NCBI RefSeq assembly: GCF_019469185.1
Contig: NZ_CP048264.1
Coordinates: 2,356,001-2,420,000, forward strand
Source: Gilliamella sp. ESL0441
Lineage (GTDB): Bacteria > Pseudomonadota > Gammaproteobacteria > Enterobacterales > Orbaceae
Direction: 5' to 3'
Length of the DNA stretch: 64,000 nt
The notes under the pieces are model-generated. The model worked only from the letters and a program-made list of their open reading frames with translations. It did not search any database and was not told the origin of the DNA. Positions 18,757 through 26,712 of the stretch are shown here, piece by piece. The stretch's first letter is position 1, and each line of letters starts with the position of its first letter. Both the position numbers and the translations under genes were made by a program.

Positions 18757-19440
18757 TTACTTAATATTCTTCAGTTTTTGTGAAATATGATTAATTCGTT
18801 TTGATATTGCAGGATGCGATGTTAGATCGACGTCATTATGTACCGGCATTTTCATGAGCATGCTAATAAGTGCGGTAGGGTTTAATTTTTGTTTACGTAA
18901 TATCTCAATTGCATAATTATCTGCATCAATTTCATTTTGCTGAGCGGTCTCCTTTTTTATCATCACAACAGTCTTATTCGCTTTATCATAAATTTCAATA
19001 TAAGGGGCATGTTGGAATGAGTTTATCGCATGTTTTAGCGCAATGTGCCCTTGTTCATGAGCAATTACCGCCAATAACTCATCATCGGATAATTGTTTAA
19101 TTAACCCACTGTTTAGGCGTATACAACCACTTGCTGATGACCAAGCATTAGGCGTTGTATTGAGATAAACTTTATAATTTAATTGAATATTATTAATTGT
19201 GTTAGGCAGATATTGAATAAGGCGATTAAGTCGTTGACTTATTGCATGATCATTAGCAAGAACAATAGATTGTTTATCTTCATCACGACAAATTTGTTCA
19301 TTAAATTTTAGGATATCCTGCTCAGATAACGCCTCAATTTGTTGAGAAGAAAGAATAAATTGCGGTTGATTAAGTTGGCTTTGACAACCTGTTATCATGA
19401 ATAAAATTAAAAATGATAATGATAAAATAATGTATTTCAA
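18757..19440 (-). CDS. M48 family metalloprotease lipoprotein, second paralog
   Basis: 227 aa. Signal peptide with lipobox ITGC (Cys19), zinc motif HEQGH at 128-132 and a downstream NEIDADNY segment with the expected third-ligand Glu. The order matches the 252-aa protease at 16734-17492 (conserved YKVY, NAW, GC-R, SGL segments), but the sequence is much more diverged and lacks the Ala-rich insertion. It is a genuine paralog, not a recent duplicate. Periplasmic, probably outer-membrane-anchored (Ser follows at +3 and Gln at +2, so no inner-membrane retention signal). The exact role is unknown. Confidence 0.85.
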   Translation of the reverse strand: MKYIILSLSFLILFMITGCQSQLNQPQFILSSQQIEALSEQDILKFNEQICRDEDKQSIVLANDHAISQRLNRLIQYLPNTINNIQLNYKVYLNTTPNAWSSASGCIRLNSGLIKQLSDDELLAVIAHEQGHIALKHAINSFQHAPYIEIYDKANKTVVMIKKETAQQNEIDADNYAIEILRKQKLNPTALISMLMKMPVHNDVDLTSHPAISKRINHISQKLKNIK

Positions 19441-19572
19441 AATTTTTAAAATCTCTCCAAATGTTGTCTATTGTAAGTGATCACGATAAACTAGGCGCCG
19501 AAATTTAGTAATACGACGACGTATTATATCAATAATTTGCGCCAAACTGTTTATTTGGTCGCACGAGGTTAA

Positions 19573-20715
<1,143 letters not shown>

Positions 20716-20747
20716 AAAATTATCATCATAATTTTTAGGGGAAACTC

Positions 20748-20776
20748 TTGACACATCGAGGTTAGCGCAGTATTAT
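20748..20776 (+). promoter_or_regulatory. Strong sigma-70 promoter of the tRNA-Pro gene
   Basis: Perfect -35 TTGACA (20748-20753), 17-bp spacer, and -10 TATTAT (20771-20776), followed by a GC-rich stretch just before the tRNA, as in stringently controlled stable-RNA promoters. Confidence 0.88.
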
Positions 20777-20787
20777 GCGCATCCTAA

Positions 20788-20864
20788 CGGCGAGTAGCGC
20801 AGCTTGGTAGCGCAACTGGTTTGGGACCAGTGGGTCGGAGGTTCGAATCCTCTCTCGCCGACCA
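20788..20864 (+). tRNA. tRNA-Pro (anticodon UGG)
   Basis: 77-nt cloverleaf with a complete 7-bp acceptor stem (CGGCGAG/CTCGCCG), D arm, anticodon loop TTTGGGA giving UGG, T arm GGAGGTTCGAATCCTC, and encoded CCA. It matches the recalled enterobacterial tRNA-Pro(UGG) closely. The 3' end is repeated twice downstream. Confidence 0.97.
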
Positions 20865-20876
20865 ATTTCAAAAAAA

Positions 20877-20902
20877 AGCCTGCTCAATGAGTAGGCTTTT
20901 TT
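20877..20902 (+). terminator. tRNA-Pro terminator, first of three
   Basis: Stem AGCCTGCTC/GAGTAGGCT with one G-T pair and a 3-base loop, followed by a T-run, 12 bases after the tRNA CCA. Confidence 0.9.
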
Positions 20903-21040
20903 GTTATTCGCTTCCGTATAAAGGATGAGAACCGACGGAGGTTCGAGCCGAGCGTAGCGAGACAACGTTGCTTTAGCAACGACCCGAAGGGCGAGCATGA
21001 AATGCGAGTCATCCTCTCTCGCCGACCAATTTTTAGAAAA

Positions 21041-21066
21041 AGCCTGCTCATTGAGTAGGCTTTTTT
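21041..21066 (+). terminator. Second copy of the tRNA-Pro terminator
   Basis: Same stem, with loop ATT and a six-T run, in the second 164-bp unit. Confidence 0.85.
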
Positions 21067-21204
21067 ATTATTCGCTTCAGTTTAAAGGATGAGAACCGAC
21101 AGAGGTTCGAGCCGAGCGTAGCGAGACAACGTTGCTTTAGCAACGACCCGAAGGGCGAGCATGAAATGCGAGTCATCCTCTCTCGCCGACCAATTTCAAA
21201 AAAA

Positions 21205-21229
21205 AGCCTGCTCATTGAGTAGGCTTTTT
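21205..21229 (+). terminator. Third copy of the tRNA-Pro terminator
   Basis: Same stem, followed by TTTTT; ends the repeat array. Confidence 0.85.
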
Positions 21230-21464
21230 GCTATCAGCATTTTAAAAATAAAAATTGCGTCTTATATTCTCTTACTTAACACAAACAACTATAAACTTAC
21301 TCATGATTGAATCACTTGAACTAATGGAGATAATTTTAGCTCCCCCCAAATCTGTGTTCTTATTTAATTGATGTGATATCAACGTCACTATATATTTTCC
21401 AATTTGTTTGGAAAGTAATGCGACAATTGTTAATGGTGGTAAGCTCACTTCACTAAATTCATTA
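21230..21464. other. Spacer between tRNA repeats and immunity array
   Basis: No gene seen. The last 38 bp (about 21427-21464) copy the inter-gene spacer of the array (GTTAATGGTGG, AAGCTCACTTCACTAAATTC), so the repeat ends with a spacer rather than a gene. The rest is unique AT-rich DNA with a small TTCCAA/TTGGAA inverted repeat; no clear terminator for the array was found. Confidence 0.6.
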
Positions 21465-21788
21465 TTATTTCCATTTTTTTTTCTTTTTTAAATACTCTTT
21501 TGGGCTTTCTAACCAAGATATTGGAAAAGGATAAATAATTAGAAATATACAGGCTGATAATAAAAGAAGACCATAATCTTGATTAGAACGCACGATACGT
21601 TCAAGTTTACATACAATTATAATTTGAACAGCTAAAGCAACATAATTGAAAACCAACATGATACGCCTTTGCCATTTTAACTTTTTATTATAATGATAAT
21701 CACTTACTGTATATTTTCTAAAACGATAAGAAATCATAATAGGCAAAATTGAGAAAAAGTAATACGCAATGTAAATCAATATAATCAT
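21465..21788 (-). CDS. Putative immunity protein, unit 7 (distal, variant A1)
   Basis: 107 aa, last gene of the array. Three predicted membrane helices: about 1-21, 45-62 and 75-93. A basic loop RFRKYTVSDYHYNKK follows helix 1 and a Lys-rich tail ends the protein; positive-inside reasoning puts both in the cytoplasm, N-terminus outside. Its middle (NYVALAVQ, FPISWLES) is closest to unit 2. No family recognised; immunity role is inferred from position behind a PAAR effector. Confidence 0.75.
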   Translation of the reverse strand: MIILIYIAYYFFSILPIMISYRFRKYTVSDYHYNKKLKWQRRIMLVFNYVALAVQIIIVCKLERIVRSNQDYGLLLLSACIFLIIYPFPISWLESPKEYLKKKKKWK

Positions 21789-21843
21789 CTATGTTATTTT
21801 TCTAATTGTTAATGGTGGAAAGCTCACTTCACTAAATTCATTA

Positions 21844-22170
21844 TTATTTCCATTTTTTTTTCTTTTTTAAATACTCTTTTGGGCTTTCTACCCAGGATAT
21901 TGAAAAAAAATTATAAATAATTAAAAATATATATGCTGATAATGCAAGAGGACCATAATCTTCATTAGAACGAGCGATACGTTCAAGTTCACATGCAATT
22001 ATAATTTGAATAACCAGAACAATATAATGGAAAACCAACATGATACGCCTTTGCCATTTCAAACGTTTGTTATAGTGATAATCACTTACTGTATATTTTC
22101 TAAAACGATAAGCAATAATAATAGGTATAATTGAAAAAAAGTAATACGCAATGTAAATCAATATAATCAT
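21844..22170 (-). CDS. Putative immunity protein, unit 6 (variant A2)
   Basis: 108 aa, one residue longer than most units because of the NFFSISWVES segment that it shares with unit 1. Same three-helix plan. The central stretch reads CELERIARSNEDYGPLAL, a more acidic version of the A-type outside loop. A TAG stop of an upstream mini-frame directly abuts the ATG (TAGATG), and no good Shine-Dalgarno is seen, so translation may depend on coupling. Confidence 0.75.
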   Translation of the reverse strand: MIILIYIAYYFFSIIPIIIAYRFRKYTVSDYHYNKRLKWQRRIMLVFHYIVLVIQIIIACELERIARSNEDYGPLALSAYIFLIIYNFFSISWVESPKEYLKKKKKWK

Positions 22171-22224
22171 CTATGTTATTTTTCTAATTGTTAATGGTGG
22201 AAAGCTCACTTCACTAAATTCATA

Positions 22225-22548
22225 TCATTTCCATTTTTTTTTCTTTTTTATATACTCTTTTGGGCTTTCTAACCACCCTATGCTAAAAATGTAAATACAA
22301 ATAAATACTCCTGATGAGATAATTAAAAGCTCAAAGTCAGAACTATAACTATGGATTGTTTTTCTTTGTCCAGCAATAAACGCCTCGAAAAAAGCAACGA
22401 TATAACTTAAAACCAACATAATGCGCCTTTGCCATTTCAACTTTTTATTATTTTGAAAATCACTTATCGTATATTTTCTAAAACGATAAGCAATAATAAT
22501 AGGCATAATTGAAATAAAGTAATACGCAATGTAAATCAATATAATCAT
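22225..22548 (-). CDS. Putative immunity protein, unit 5 (variant B)
   Basis: 107 aa. B-type middle: SYIVAFFEAF, GQRKTIHSYSSDFELL, GVFICIYIFSIGW, clearly different from the A-type in helix 2, the outside loop and helix 3, while the two ends are the array consensus. The tail reads EYIKKKKKWK. The variable region coincides with the part predicted to face or cross the periplasmic side, where a toxin would be met. Confidence 0.75.
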   Translation of the reverse strand: MIILIYIAYYFISIMPIIIAYRFRKYTISDFQNNKKLKWQRRIMLVLSYIVAFFEAFIAGQRKTIHSYSSDFELLIISSGVFICIYIFSIGWLESPKEYIKKKKKWK

Positions 22549-22603
22549 CTATGTTATTTTTCTAGTCGTTAATGGTGGAAAGCTTACTTCACTAAATTCA
22601 TTA

Positions 22604-22927
22604 TTATTTCCATTTTTTTTTCTTTTTTAAATACTCTTTTGGGCTTTCTAACCAGGATATTGGAAAAGGATAAATAATTAGAAATATACATGCTGATAAA
22701 AAAAGAAGAACATAATCTTGATTAGAACGAACAATACGTTCAAGTTTACATGCAATTATAATTTGAACGACTGAAGCAACATAATTAAAAACCAACATGA
22801 TACGCCTTTGCCATTTCAACTTTTTATTATTTTGAAAATCACTTATCGTATATTTTCTAAAACGATAAGCAATAATAATAGGCATAATTGAAATAAAGTA
22901 ATACGCAATGTAAATCAATATAATCAT
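22604..22927 (-). CDS. Putative immunity protein, unit 4 (B/A1 mosaic)
   Basis: 107 aa from MIILIY at 22927; in this unit a TAG-to-CAG change opens the frame about 13 codons further upstream, but conservation favours the common start. The first 44 residues equal unit 5 (YFISIMPIIIAY, TISDFQNNKK), whereas the rest is A1-type (ASVVQIIIACKLERIVRSNQ, FPISWLES). This makes it a visible recombinant of two array variants with a switch around residue 45. Confidence 0.75.
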   Translation of the reverse strand: MIILIYIAYYFISIMPIIIAYRFRKYTISDFQNNKKLKWQRRIMLVFNYVASVVQIIIACKLERIVRSNQDYVLLFLSACIFLIIYPFPISWLESPKEYLKKKKKWK

Positions 22928-22981
22928 CTGTGTTATTTTTCTAATTGTTAATGGTGGAAAGCTCACTTCACTAAATTCATA

Positions 22982-23305
22982 TCATTTCCATTTTTTTTTC
23001 TTTTTTAAATACTCTTTCGGGCTTTCTAACCACCCTATGCTAAAAATATAAATACAAGTAAAAACTCCTGATGAGAAAAGTAAAAGCTCATAGTCAGAAT
23101 TATAGTTATGGATTGCTTTTCTTTGCCCGACAATAAACGCCTCGAAAAAAGCAACGATATAACTTAAAACCAACATAATGCGCCTTTGCCATTTCAACTT
23201 TTTATTATATTGAAAATCACTTATCGTATATTTTCTAAAACGATAAGCAATAATAATAGGTATAATTGAAAAAAAGTAATACGCAATGTAAATCAATATA
23301 ATCAT
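22982..23305 (-). CDS. Putative immunity protein, unit 3 (variant B)
   Basis: 107 aa. B-type like unit 5 but not identical (GQRKAIHNYNSDYELLLFSSGVF in pieces; N-terminal FFSIIPIIIAY). Shared with unit 5 is a TGA stop after the KKKKKWK tail, unlike the TAA of A-type units, which supports common descent of the two B genes. Confidence 0.75.
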   Translation of the reverse strand: MIILIYIAYYFFSIIPIIIAYRFRKYTISDFQYNKKLKWQRRIMLVLSYIVAFFEAFIVGQRKAIHNYNSDYELLLFSSGVFTCIYIFSIGWLESPKEYLKKKKKWK

Positions 23306-23360
23306 CTTAGTTATTTTTCTAGTCGTTAATGATGGAAAGCTTACTTTACTAAATTCATTA

Positions 23361-23684
23361 TTATTTCCATTTTTTTTTCTTTTTTAAGTACTCTTTTGGA
23401 CTTTCTAACCAAGATATTGGAAAGCTATAAATAATTAGAAATATTAAAGCTGATAATAAAAGAGGACCATAATCTTCATTAGAACGAACTATAATTTTAA
23501 GTTTACCTATAATTATAATTTGAACAGCTAAAGCAACATAATTGAAAACCAACATGATACGCCTTTGCCATTTCAAACGTTTATTATAATGATAATCACT
23601 TACTGTATATTGTCTAAAACGATAAGAAATCATAATAGGCATAATTGAAAAAAAGTAATACGCAATATAAATCAATATAATCAT
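23361..23684 (-). CDS. Putative immunity protein, unit 2 (variant A1)
   Basis: 107 aa. A1-type middle (FNYVALAVQIII) with private changes: RFRQYT instead of RFRKYT, and GKLKIIVRSNEDYG in the outside loop. Close to unit 7. The reading frame is intact, as in all seven units, so selection probably maintains it. Confidence 0.75.
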   Translation of the reverse strand: MIILIYIAYYFFSIMPIMISYRFRQYTVSDYHYNKRLKWQRRIMLVFNYVALAVQIIIIGKLKIIVRSNEDYGPLLLSALIFLIIYSFPISWLESPKEYLKKKKKWK

Positions 23685-23739
23685 CTTAGTTATTTTTCTA
23701 GTCGTTAATGATGGAAAGCTTACTTCACTAAATTCATTA

Positions 23740-24066
23740 TTATTTCCATTTTTTTTTCTTTTTTAAATACTCTTTTGGGCTTTCCACCCAGGATATTGAA
23801 AAAAAGTTATAAATAATTAAAAATATACATGCTGATAATAAAAGAGGACCATAATCTTGATTAGAACGAACGATACGTTCAAGTTTACATGCAATTATAA
23901 CTTGAATAACCAGAGCAATATAATGGAAAACCAACATGATACGCCTTTGCCATTTCAAACGTTTGTTATAGTGATAATCACTTACTGTATATTTTCTAAA
24001 ACGATAAGCAATAATAATAGGTATAAATGAAAAAAAGTAATACGTAATGTAAATCAAGATAATCAT
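23740..24066 (-). CDS. Putative immunity protein, unit 1 (effector-proximal, variant A2)
   Basis: 108 aa, first gene after the PAAR effector with a 14-bp gap. It is the only unit with a good ribosome site (AGAGGA about 9 bases before ATG), as expected for the original cognate immunity gene. Helices near 1-21, 45-62 and 75-94; middle CKLERIVRSNQDYGPLLL. Closest to unit 6. A membrane-embedded immunity protein would fit a toxin acting at the inner membrane; this is inference. Confidence 0.8.
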   Translation of the reverse strand: MIILIYITYYFFSFIPIIIAYRFRKYTVSDYHYNKRLKWQRRIMLVFHYIALVIQVIIACKLERIVRSNQDYGPLLLSACIFLIIYNFFSISWVESPKEYLKKKKKWK

Positions 24067-24080
24067 CTGTTTTATTCCTC

Positions 24081-25382
24081 TTATTCCATAGATTCATCTT
24101 CAATATGGCCATCAAAATATTGCCGATATGTAGTACCATCCAAGCGCGTGCACAATGAATAATTAGATTGATCATCTGCATCAGATTCATTACCTGTAAC
24201 ACGTATTACTATTGCACAACTATCTACAATTTTCTCTATATTATCAATCTTTTCTGGTTTTGAAATATATAGATTTGTCTCACTACTTTCATTGTCTTTA
24301 ACTAATATATTTTCAGCTTCTTCATAAATTTTATATAATGATATAACATCACTCAATATTTCAGAACCTAACAACCATTTATTCATCTGTCTAAATGCTT
24401 GTATCAAATCCTTTCTACCATAATGAAATAATTTGAATTTCGTTGAATTAGCACGATTGTATTGATTAATAGCAAAACTTTTATCAATTTTAGGAACTAA
24501 TTTAAGTTTACCATGTAAAGATATACCTATATCAACTAAATCATAAGCTAAAGAACCTGTCTCTTTAGACATTCCTAATCCTACTGCCGCATCTTGATAC
24601 GCAGATTTTAAAAAACCATCCTCGCCGGTAACCCCTTCTTGAATACTATTAACACCATGCGCGGCAACAAATGTGCCAAGTATACAACCCACACCAGTTG
24701 TACACATTGCCCCTCCCATCACTATCAAGCCTGCACCACCTAAAACACTTAATCCCCGACCTAGCCAGTGTAGACTTTGATCCCATAAACTTTTTTCTTC
24801 AGATTTTATCGCTTTTGAGCCTTGTTCATAACTCATCGCTCCGCTTTCGACTTGATTTACAATGTGCGTGGCGAAATTATCTATATCATCAATAAAATCT
24901 TGTTTTATATTGTCATGGTAAAGGTGTTTTTCACAAACTTCATGCGCACAATCAAGTAAATTTTGAGCGTCAAGACGAATCTTTGTTTTATCTTCATTTG
25001 ATGCGACTAATGAATTAATTTGTGTGGGAATCTCAGTTTGCGAGATTGTTGAAAATGTATTATTAATAGGTTTTGACTTATTTGTATAATTGGGGGTTGC
25101 CACATCAACAAATATCAGACTTTTGGTCGCAATAATTCGATTAACACCTAAAGGCCGACAACCACAAGCAACAATACACCCATCATAAGCAGCTGGCTTA
25201 CCATCAATGATTAATTTATCGGTCGCCTCAATAATTTTTCCAGAACCTTTACACTTAGGACATGTTGCATAATCGCCTAAACATGCTATGCCATCATGAT
25301 GGTTAAAACCTCGAACTGACGACGAAATAACTTTACCACCAGTTGTAGTATTATCACCCATTACAGCAATTTTTTTACTCAT
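24081..25382 (-). CDS. PAAR-domain type VI secretion effector with C-terminal toxin region
   Basis: 433 aa. Residues 1-95 are a PAAR domain (MSKKIAVMGDNTTTGGKV, DGKPAAYDG, Cys pairs CPKC at 41-44 and CGC at 73-75, His27-28), the zinc-tipped cone on VgrG spikes. A helical linker (about 110-195) follows, then a hydrophobic Gly/Ala-rich hairpin (206-245) and a region to about 350 that I recall as DUF4225-like (not searched). The acidic C-terminus contains two Cys. No signal peptide. No nuclease or lipase motif was seen. The hydrophobic hairpin and membrane-type immunity genes suggest a membrane-active toxin. No other type VI genes are in the window, so delivery would use apparatus encoded elsewhere. 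Confidence 0.85.
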   Translation of the reverse strand: MSKKIAVMGDNTTTGGKVISSSVRGFNHHDGIACLGDYATCPKCKGSGKIIEATDKLIIDGKPAAYDGCIVACGCRPLGVNRIIATKSLIFVDVATPNYTNKSKPINNTFSTISQTEIPTQINSLVASNEDKTKIRLDAQNLLDCAHEVCEKHLYHDNIKQDFIDDIDNFATHIVNQVESGAMSYEQGSKAIKSEEKSLWDQSLHWLGRGLSVLGGAGLIVMGGAMCTTGVGCILGTFVAAHGVNSIQEGVTGEDGFLKSAYQDAAVGLGMSKETGSLAYDLVDIGISLHGKLKLVPKIDKSFAINQYNRANSTKFKLFHYGRKDLIQAFRQMNKWLLGSEILSDVISLYKIYEEAENILVKDNESSETNLYISKPEKIDNIEKIVDSCAIVIRVTGNESDADDQSNYSLCTRLDGTTYRQYFDGHIEDESME

Positions 25383-25797
25383 TACAACATCTCAACTTAA
25401 CAAATTCTTAACAATTAATACTATATCATATAAATCAAAAAATAAACTAAAAAAACTTTAATTATGTGATTTTTATAGCAATAAATTTATTTTAATTTAC
25501 CAAAACATAACACAATAACTCATTTACATTACCTGTTTTTACATAATTTTGCACCTTGGTATAAGAAGAAATCTAAATCTCAAAAATTAAAAAAACTTTT
25601 TTTAATATTTTGATTTATATCATATTTAGTAATTACTAACGTTAACTTTAATATTGACTGTTATCTATTCAAAAACTGTGAAATGAATTTAAGTTTGCTA
25701 TCAATCAAGTGGAAGATTGTTTAAGCTGTTATTTAATCATGATTATCGATATAATATTAATACTCTAAAAAAATACGAGTTATCCATTCACTAAAAA

Positions 25798-25813
25798 TGT
25801 TATCTGTATCACA
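25798..25813 (+). promoter_or_regulatory. CRP-like binding site
   Basis: TGTTA-N6-TCACA, one base off the CRP core TGTGA-N6-TCACA, about 130 bp before the PTS IIA start codon. Catabolite control of a sugar PTS would be expected; the site is a pattern match only. Confidence 0.5.
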
Positions 25814-25838
25814 AAACAGAAAATTTTTATTTTAACTT

Positions 25839-25852
25839 TGATAGCGCTATCA
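25839..25852 (+). promoter_or_regulatory. LacI/GalR-family operator candidate
   Basis: Perfect 14-bp palindrome TGATAGCGCTATCA with the central CG typical of LacI-family operators, about 90 bp upstream of the PTS IIA gene. No LacI-type regulator is encoded in the window, so the repressor would be elsewhere. Confidence 0.6.
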
Positions 25853-25942
25853 CATTTCTATTATTTTTTAATTTCTATTATTGTGCAGTATGTTAATTTT
25901 TTGAAAAAATATTAATTTTATATCGGTTTTAATGGAGGAAAA

Positions 25943-26386
25943 ATGTTAGGTAAATGGTTAACCAGCCAAACAGTCAATATTATTGATTCGGTTAAAGACT
26001 GGAAAGAAGCGATACAACTTTGTGCAACACCATTATTAAAAAATAATGCTATTTCACAAAATTACGTGGATGCTATTTTTCAGTTACACGAATCAATAGG
26101 ACCTTACTACGTTTTGGCACCCGGTATTGCTATGCCACATGCCAGACCTGAACAAGGAGTAAATCAGTTAGGATTATCAATGCTGTTAGTGAAACAAGGT
26201 GTAAAATTCAATTCAGAAGATAATGACCCCGTTTATTTAGTGACTTTATTAGCGGCCAATGATAGCACCAGTCACATTGAAATGTTAACGCAATTAGCAA
26301 CACTTTTCGGTGAATCAAACGATATGCAGACTATTTTTAAAGCACAACATCGTGATGAAATCTTGGCTGTGATTAATCAATATTAA
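25943..26386 (+). CDS. PTS EIIA component, ascorbate/mannitol-fructose type
   Basis: 147 aa, preceded by GGAGG. PTS_EIIA type 2 fold; phosphorylated His is H66 in GIAMPHARPEQG. Accepts phosphate from HPr and passes it to the IIB encoded next. Length and motif match UlaC/SgcA-like proteins. First gene of a three-gene transcription unit (IIA-IIB-IIC) behind the LacI-type palindrome. The sugar cannot be assigned: no downstream catabolic genes of the ula type are adjacent. Confidence 0.9.
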   Translation: MLGKWLTSQTVNIIDSVKDWKEAIQLCATPLLKNNAISQNYVDAIFQLHESIGPYYVLAPGIAMPHARPEQGVNQLGLSMLLVKQGVKFNSEDNDPVYLVTLLAANDSTSHIEMLTQLATLFGESNDMQTIFKAQHRDEILAVINQY

Positions 26387-26418
26387 ATTAAATAAAAATT
26401 AGTAAAAGGATAAACAAT

Positions 26419-26691
26419 ATGAAAATTATGGCAGTTTGTGGTTCAGGTCTTGGTAGTAGTTTTATGGTTGAAATGAATATCAAAAAAGTCCTAAAAAAAT
26501 TAAATATTGATGCAGAAGTTACACATGCAGATTTAGCTTCAGCAACACCCGATCAAGCTGATCTGTTTGTCATGACAAAAGATTTAGCCACCAGTTCTGG
26601 GATTCCCGCCGACAAATTAGTGGTATTAAATAATATCATTGACATCAACGATTTAGAACAAAAACTGGTTGAGCATTTTGCCAAGAGCTGA
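26419..26691 (+). CDS. PTS EIIB component, ascorbate-like
   Basis: 90 aa with the phosphocysteine P-loop at the N-terminus (AVCGSGLGSSFM, Cys7), as in UlaB/SgcB-type IIB proteins. Lies 32 bp after IIA with AAAGGA as ribosome site, and 21 bp before IIC. Cytoplasmic; transfers phosphate to the incoming substrate. Confidence 0.9.
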   Translation: MKIMAVCGSGLGSSFMVEMNIKKVLKKLNIDAEVTHADLASATPDQADLFVMTKDLATSSGIPADKLVVLNNIIDINDLEQKLVEHFAKS

Positions 26692-26712
26692 GCAAATCTT
26701 TAAGGAGTTACT

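Larger units (their letters stand above)
20847..21229 (+). repeat. 164-bp tandem repeats copying the tRNA-Pro 3' end (rtT-like)
   Basis: The last 18 bases of the tRNA (ATCCTCTCTCGCCGACCA, 20847-20864) recur at 21011-21028 and 21175-21192, exactly 164 bp apart each time. Each unit also carries a terminator, the hairpin CGTTGC-TTTA-GCAACG and a copy of the T-arm half GAGGTTCGA, so each intervening unit looks like a T arm split in its loop by about 65 bp. The last unit stops after its terminator. The arrangement resembles the E. coli tyrT rtT repeats (established knowledge), here on tRNA-Pro. Confidence 0.9.
21465..24066 (-). repeat. Seven-unit tandem gene array, about 379-bp period
   Basis: Stop-codon positions step by 379, 381, 379, 378, 379 and 379 bp. 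Each unit is one gene for a 107-108 aa membrane protein plus a roughly 55-bp conserved spacer. Coding ends (MIILIY at the start, KKKKKWK at the end) are nearly invariant, while the middle differs in blocks. In transcription order the variants are A2, A1, B, B/A1 mosaic, B, A2, A1. Confidence 0.95.
25383..25942. other. Divergent control region between effector and PTS genes
   Basis: 560 bp of AT-rich DNA with no gene seen. The right-hand part holds the CRP-like site and LacI-type palindrome listed separately. The effector side shows no clear promoter; its ATG has only a weak GAG upstream. Confidence 0.6.

Noticed and set aside
20762..20998. 78-aa minus-strand frame containing RERIRTSDPLVPNQLRYQAALLA
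   Set aside because: It is the antisense translation of the tRNA-Pro gene and its terminator repeat, a well-known spurious protein in databases.
20847..21192. Repeated tRNA 3' ends as prophage or island attachment sites
   Set aside because: Exact 164-bp spacing, a terminator in each unit and no integrase or phage genes nearby fit rtT-like tandem repeats better than att sites.
22928..22966. 13-residue N-terminal extension of immunity unit 4
   Set aside because: It exists only because the spacer stop TAG is CAG here; all six other units start at MIILIY.
21465..24066. CRISPR-like array
   Set aside because: The 379-bp period is far too long, and each unit is a conserved intact gene rather than repeat plus unique spacer. 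No CRISPR array was seen anywhere in the window.
23996..24202. 68-aa minus-strand frame across the effector/immunity junction
   Set aside because: Overlaps the end of the effector gene and the start of immunity unit 1 in another frame; composition is not protein-like.
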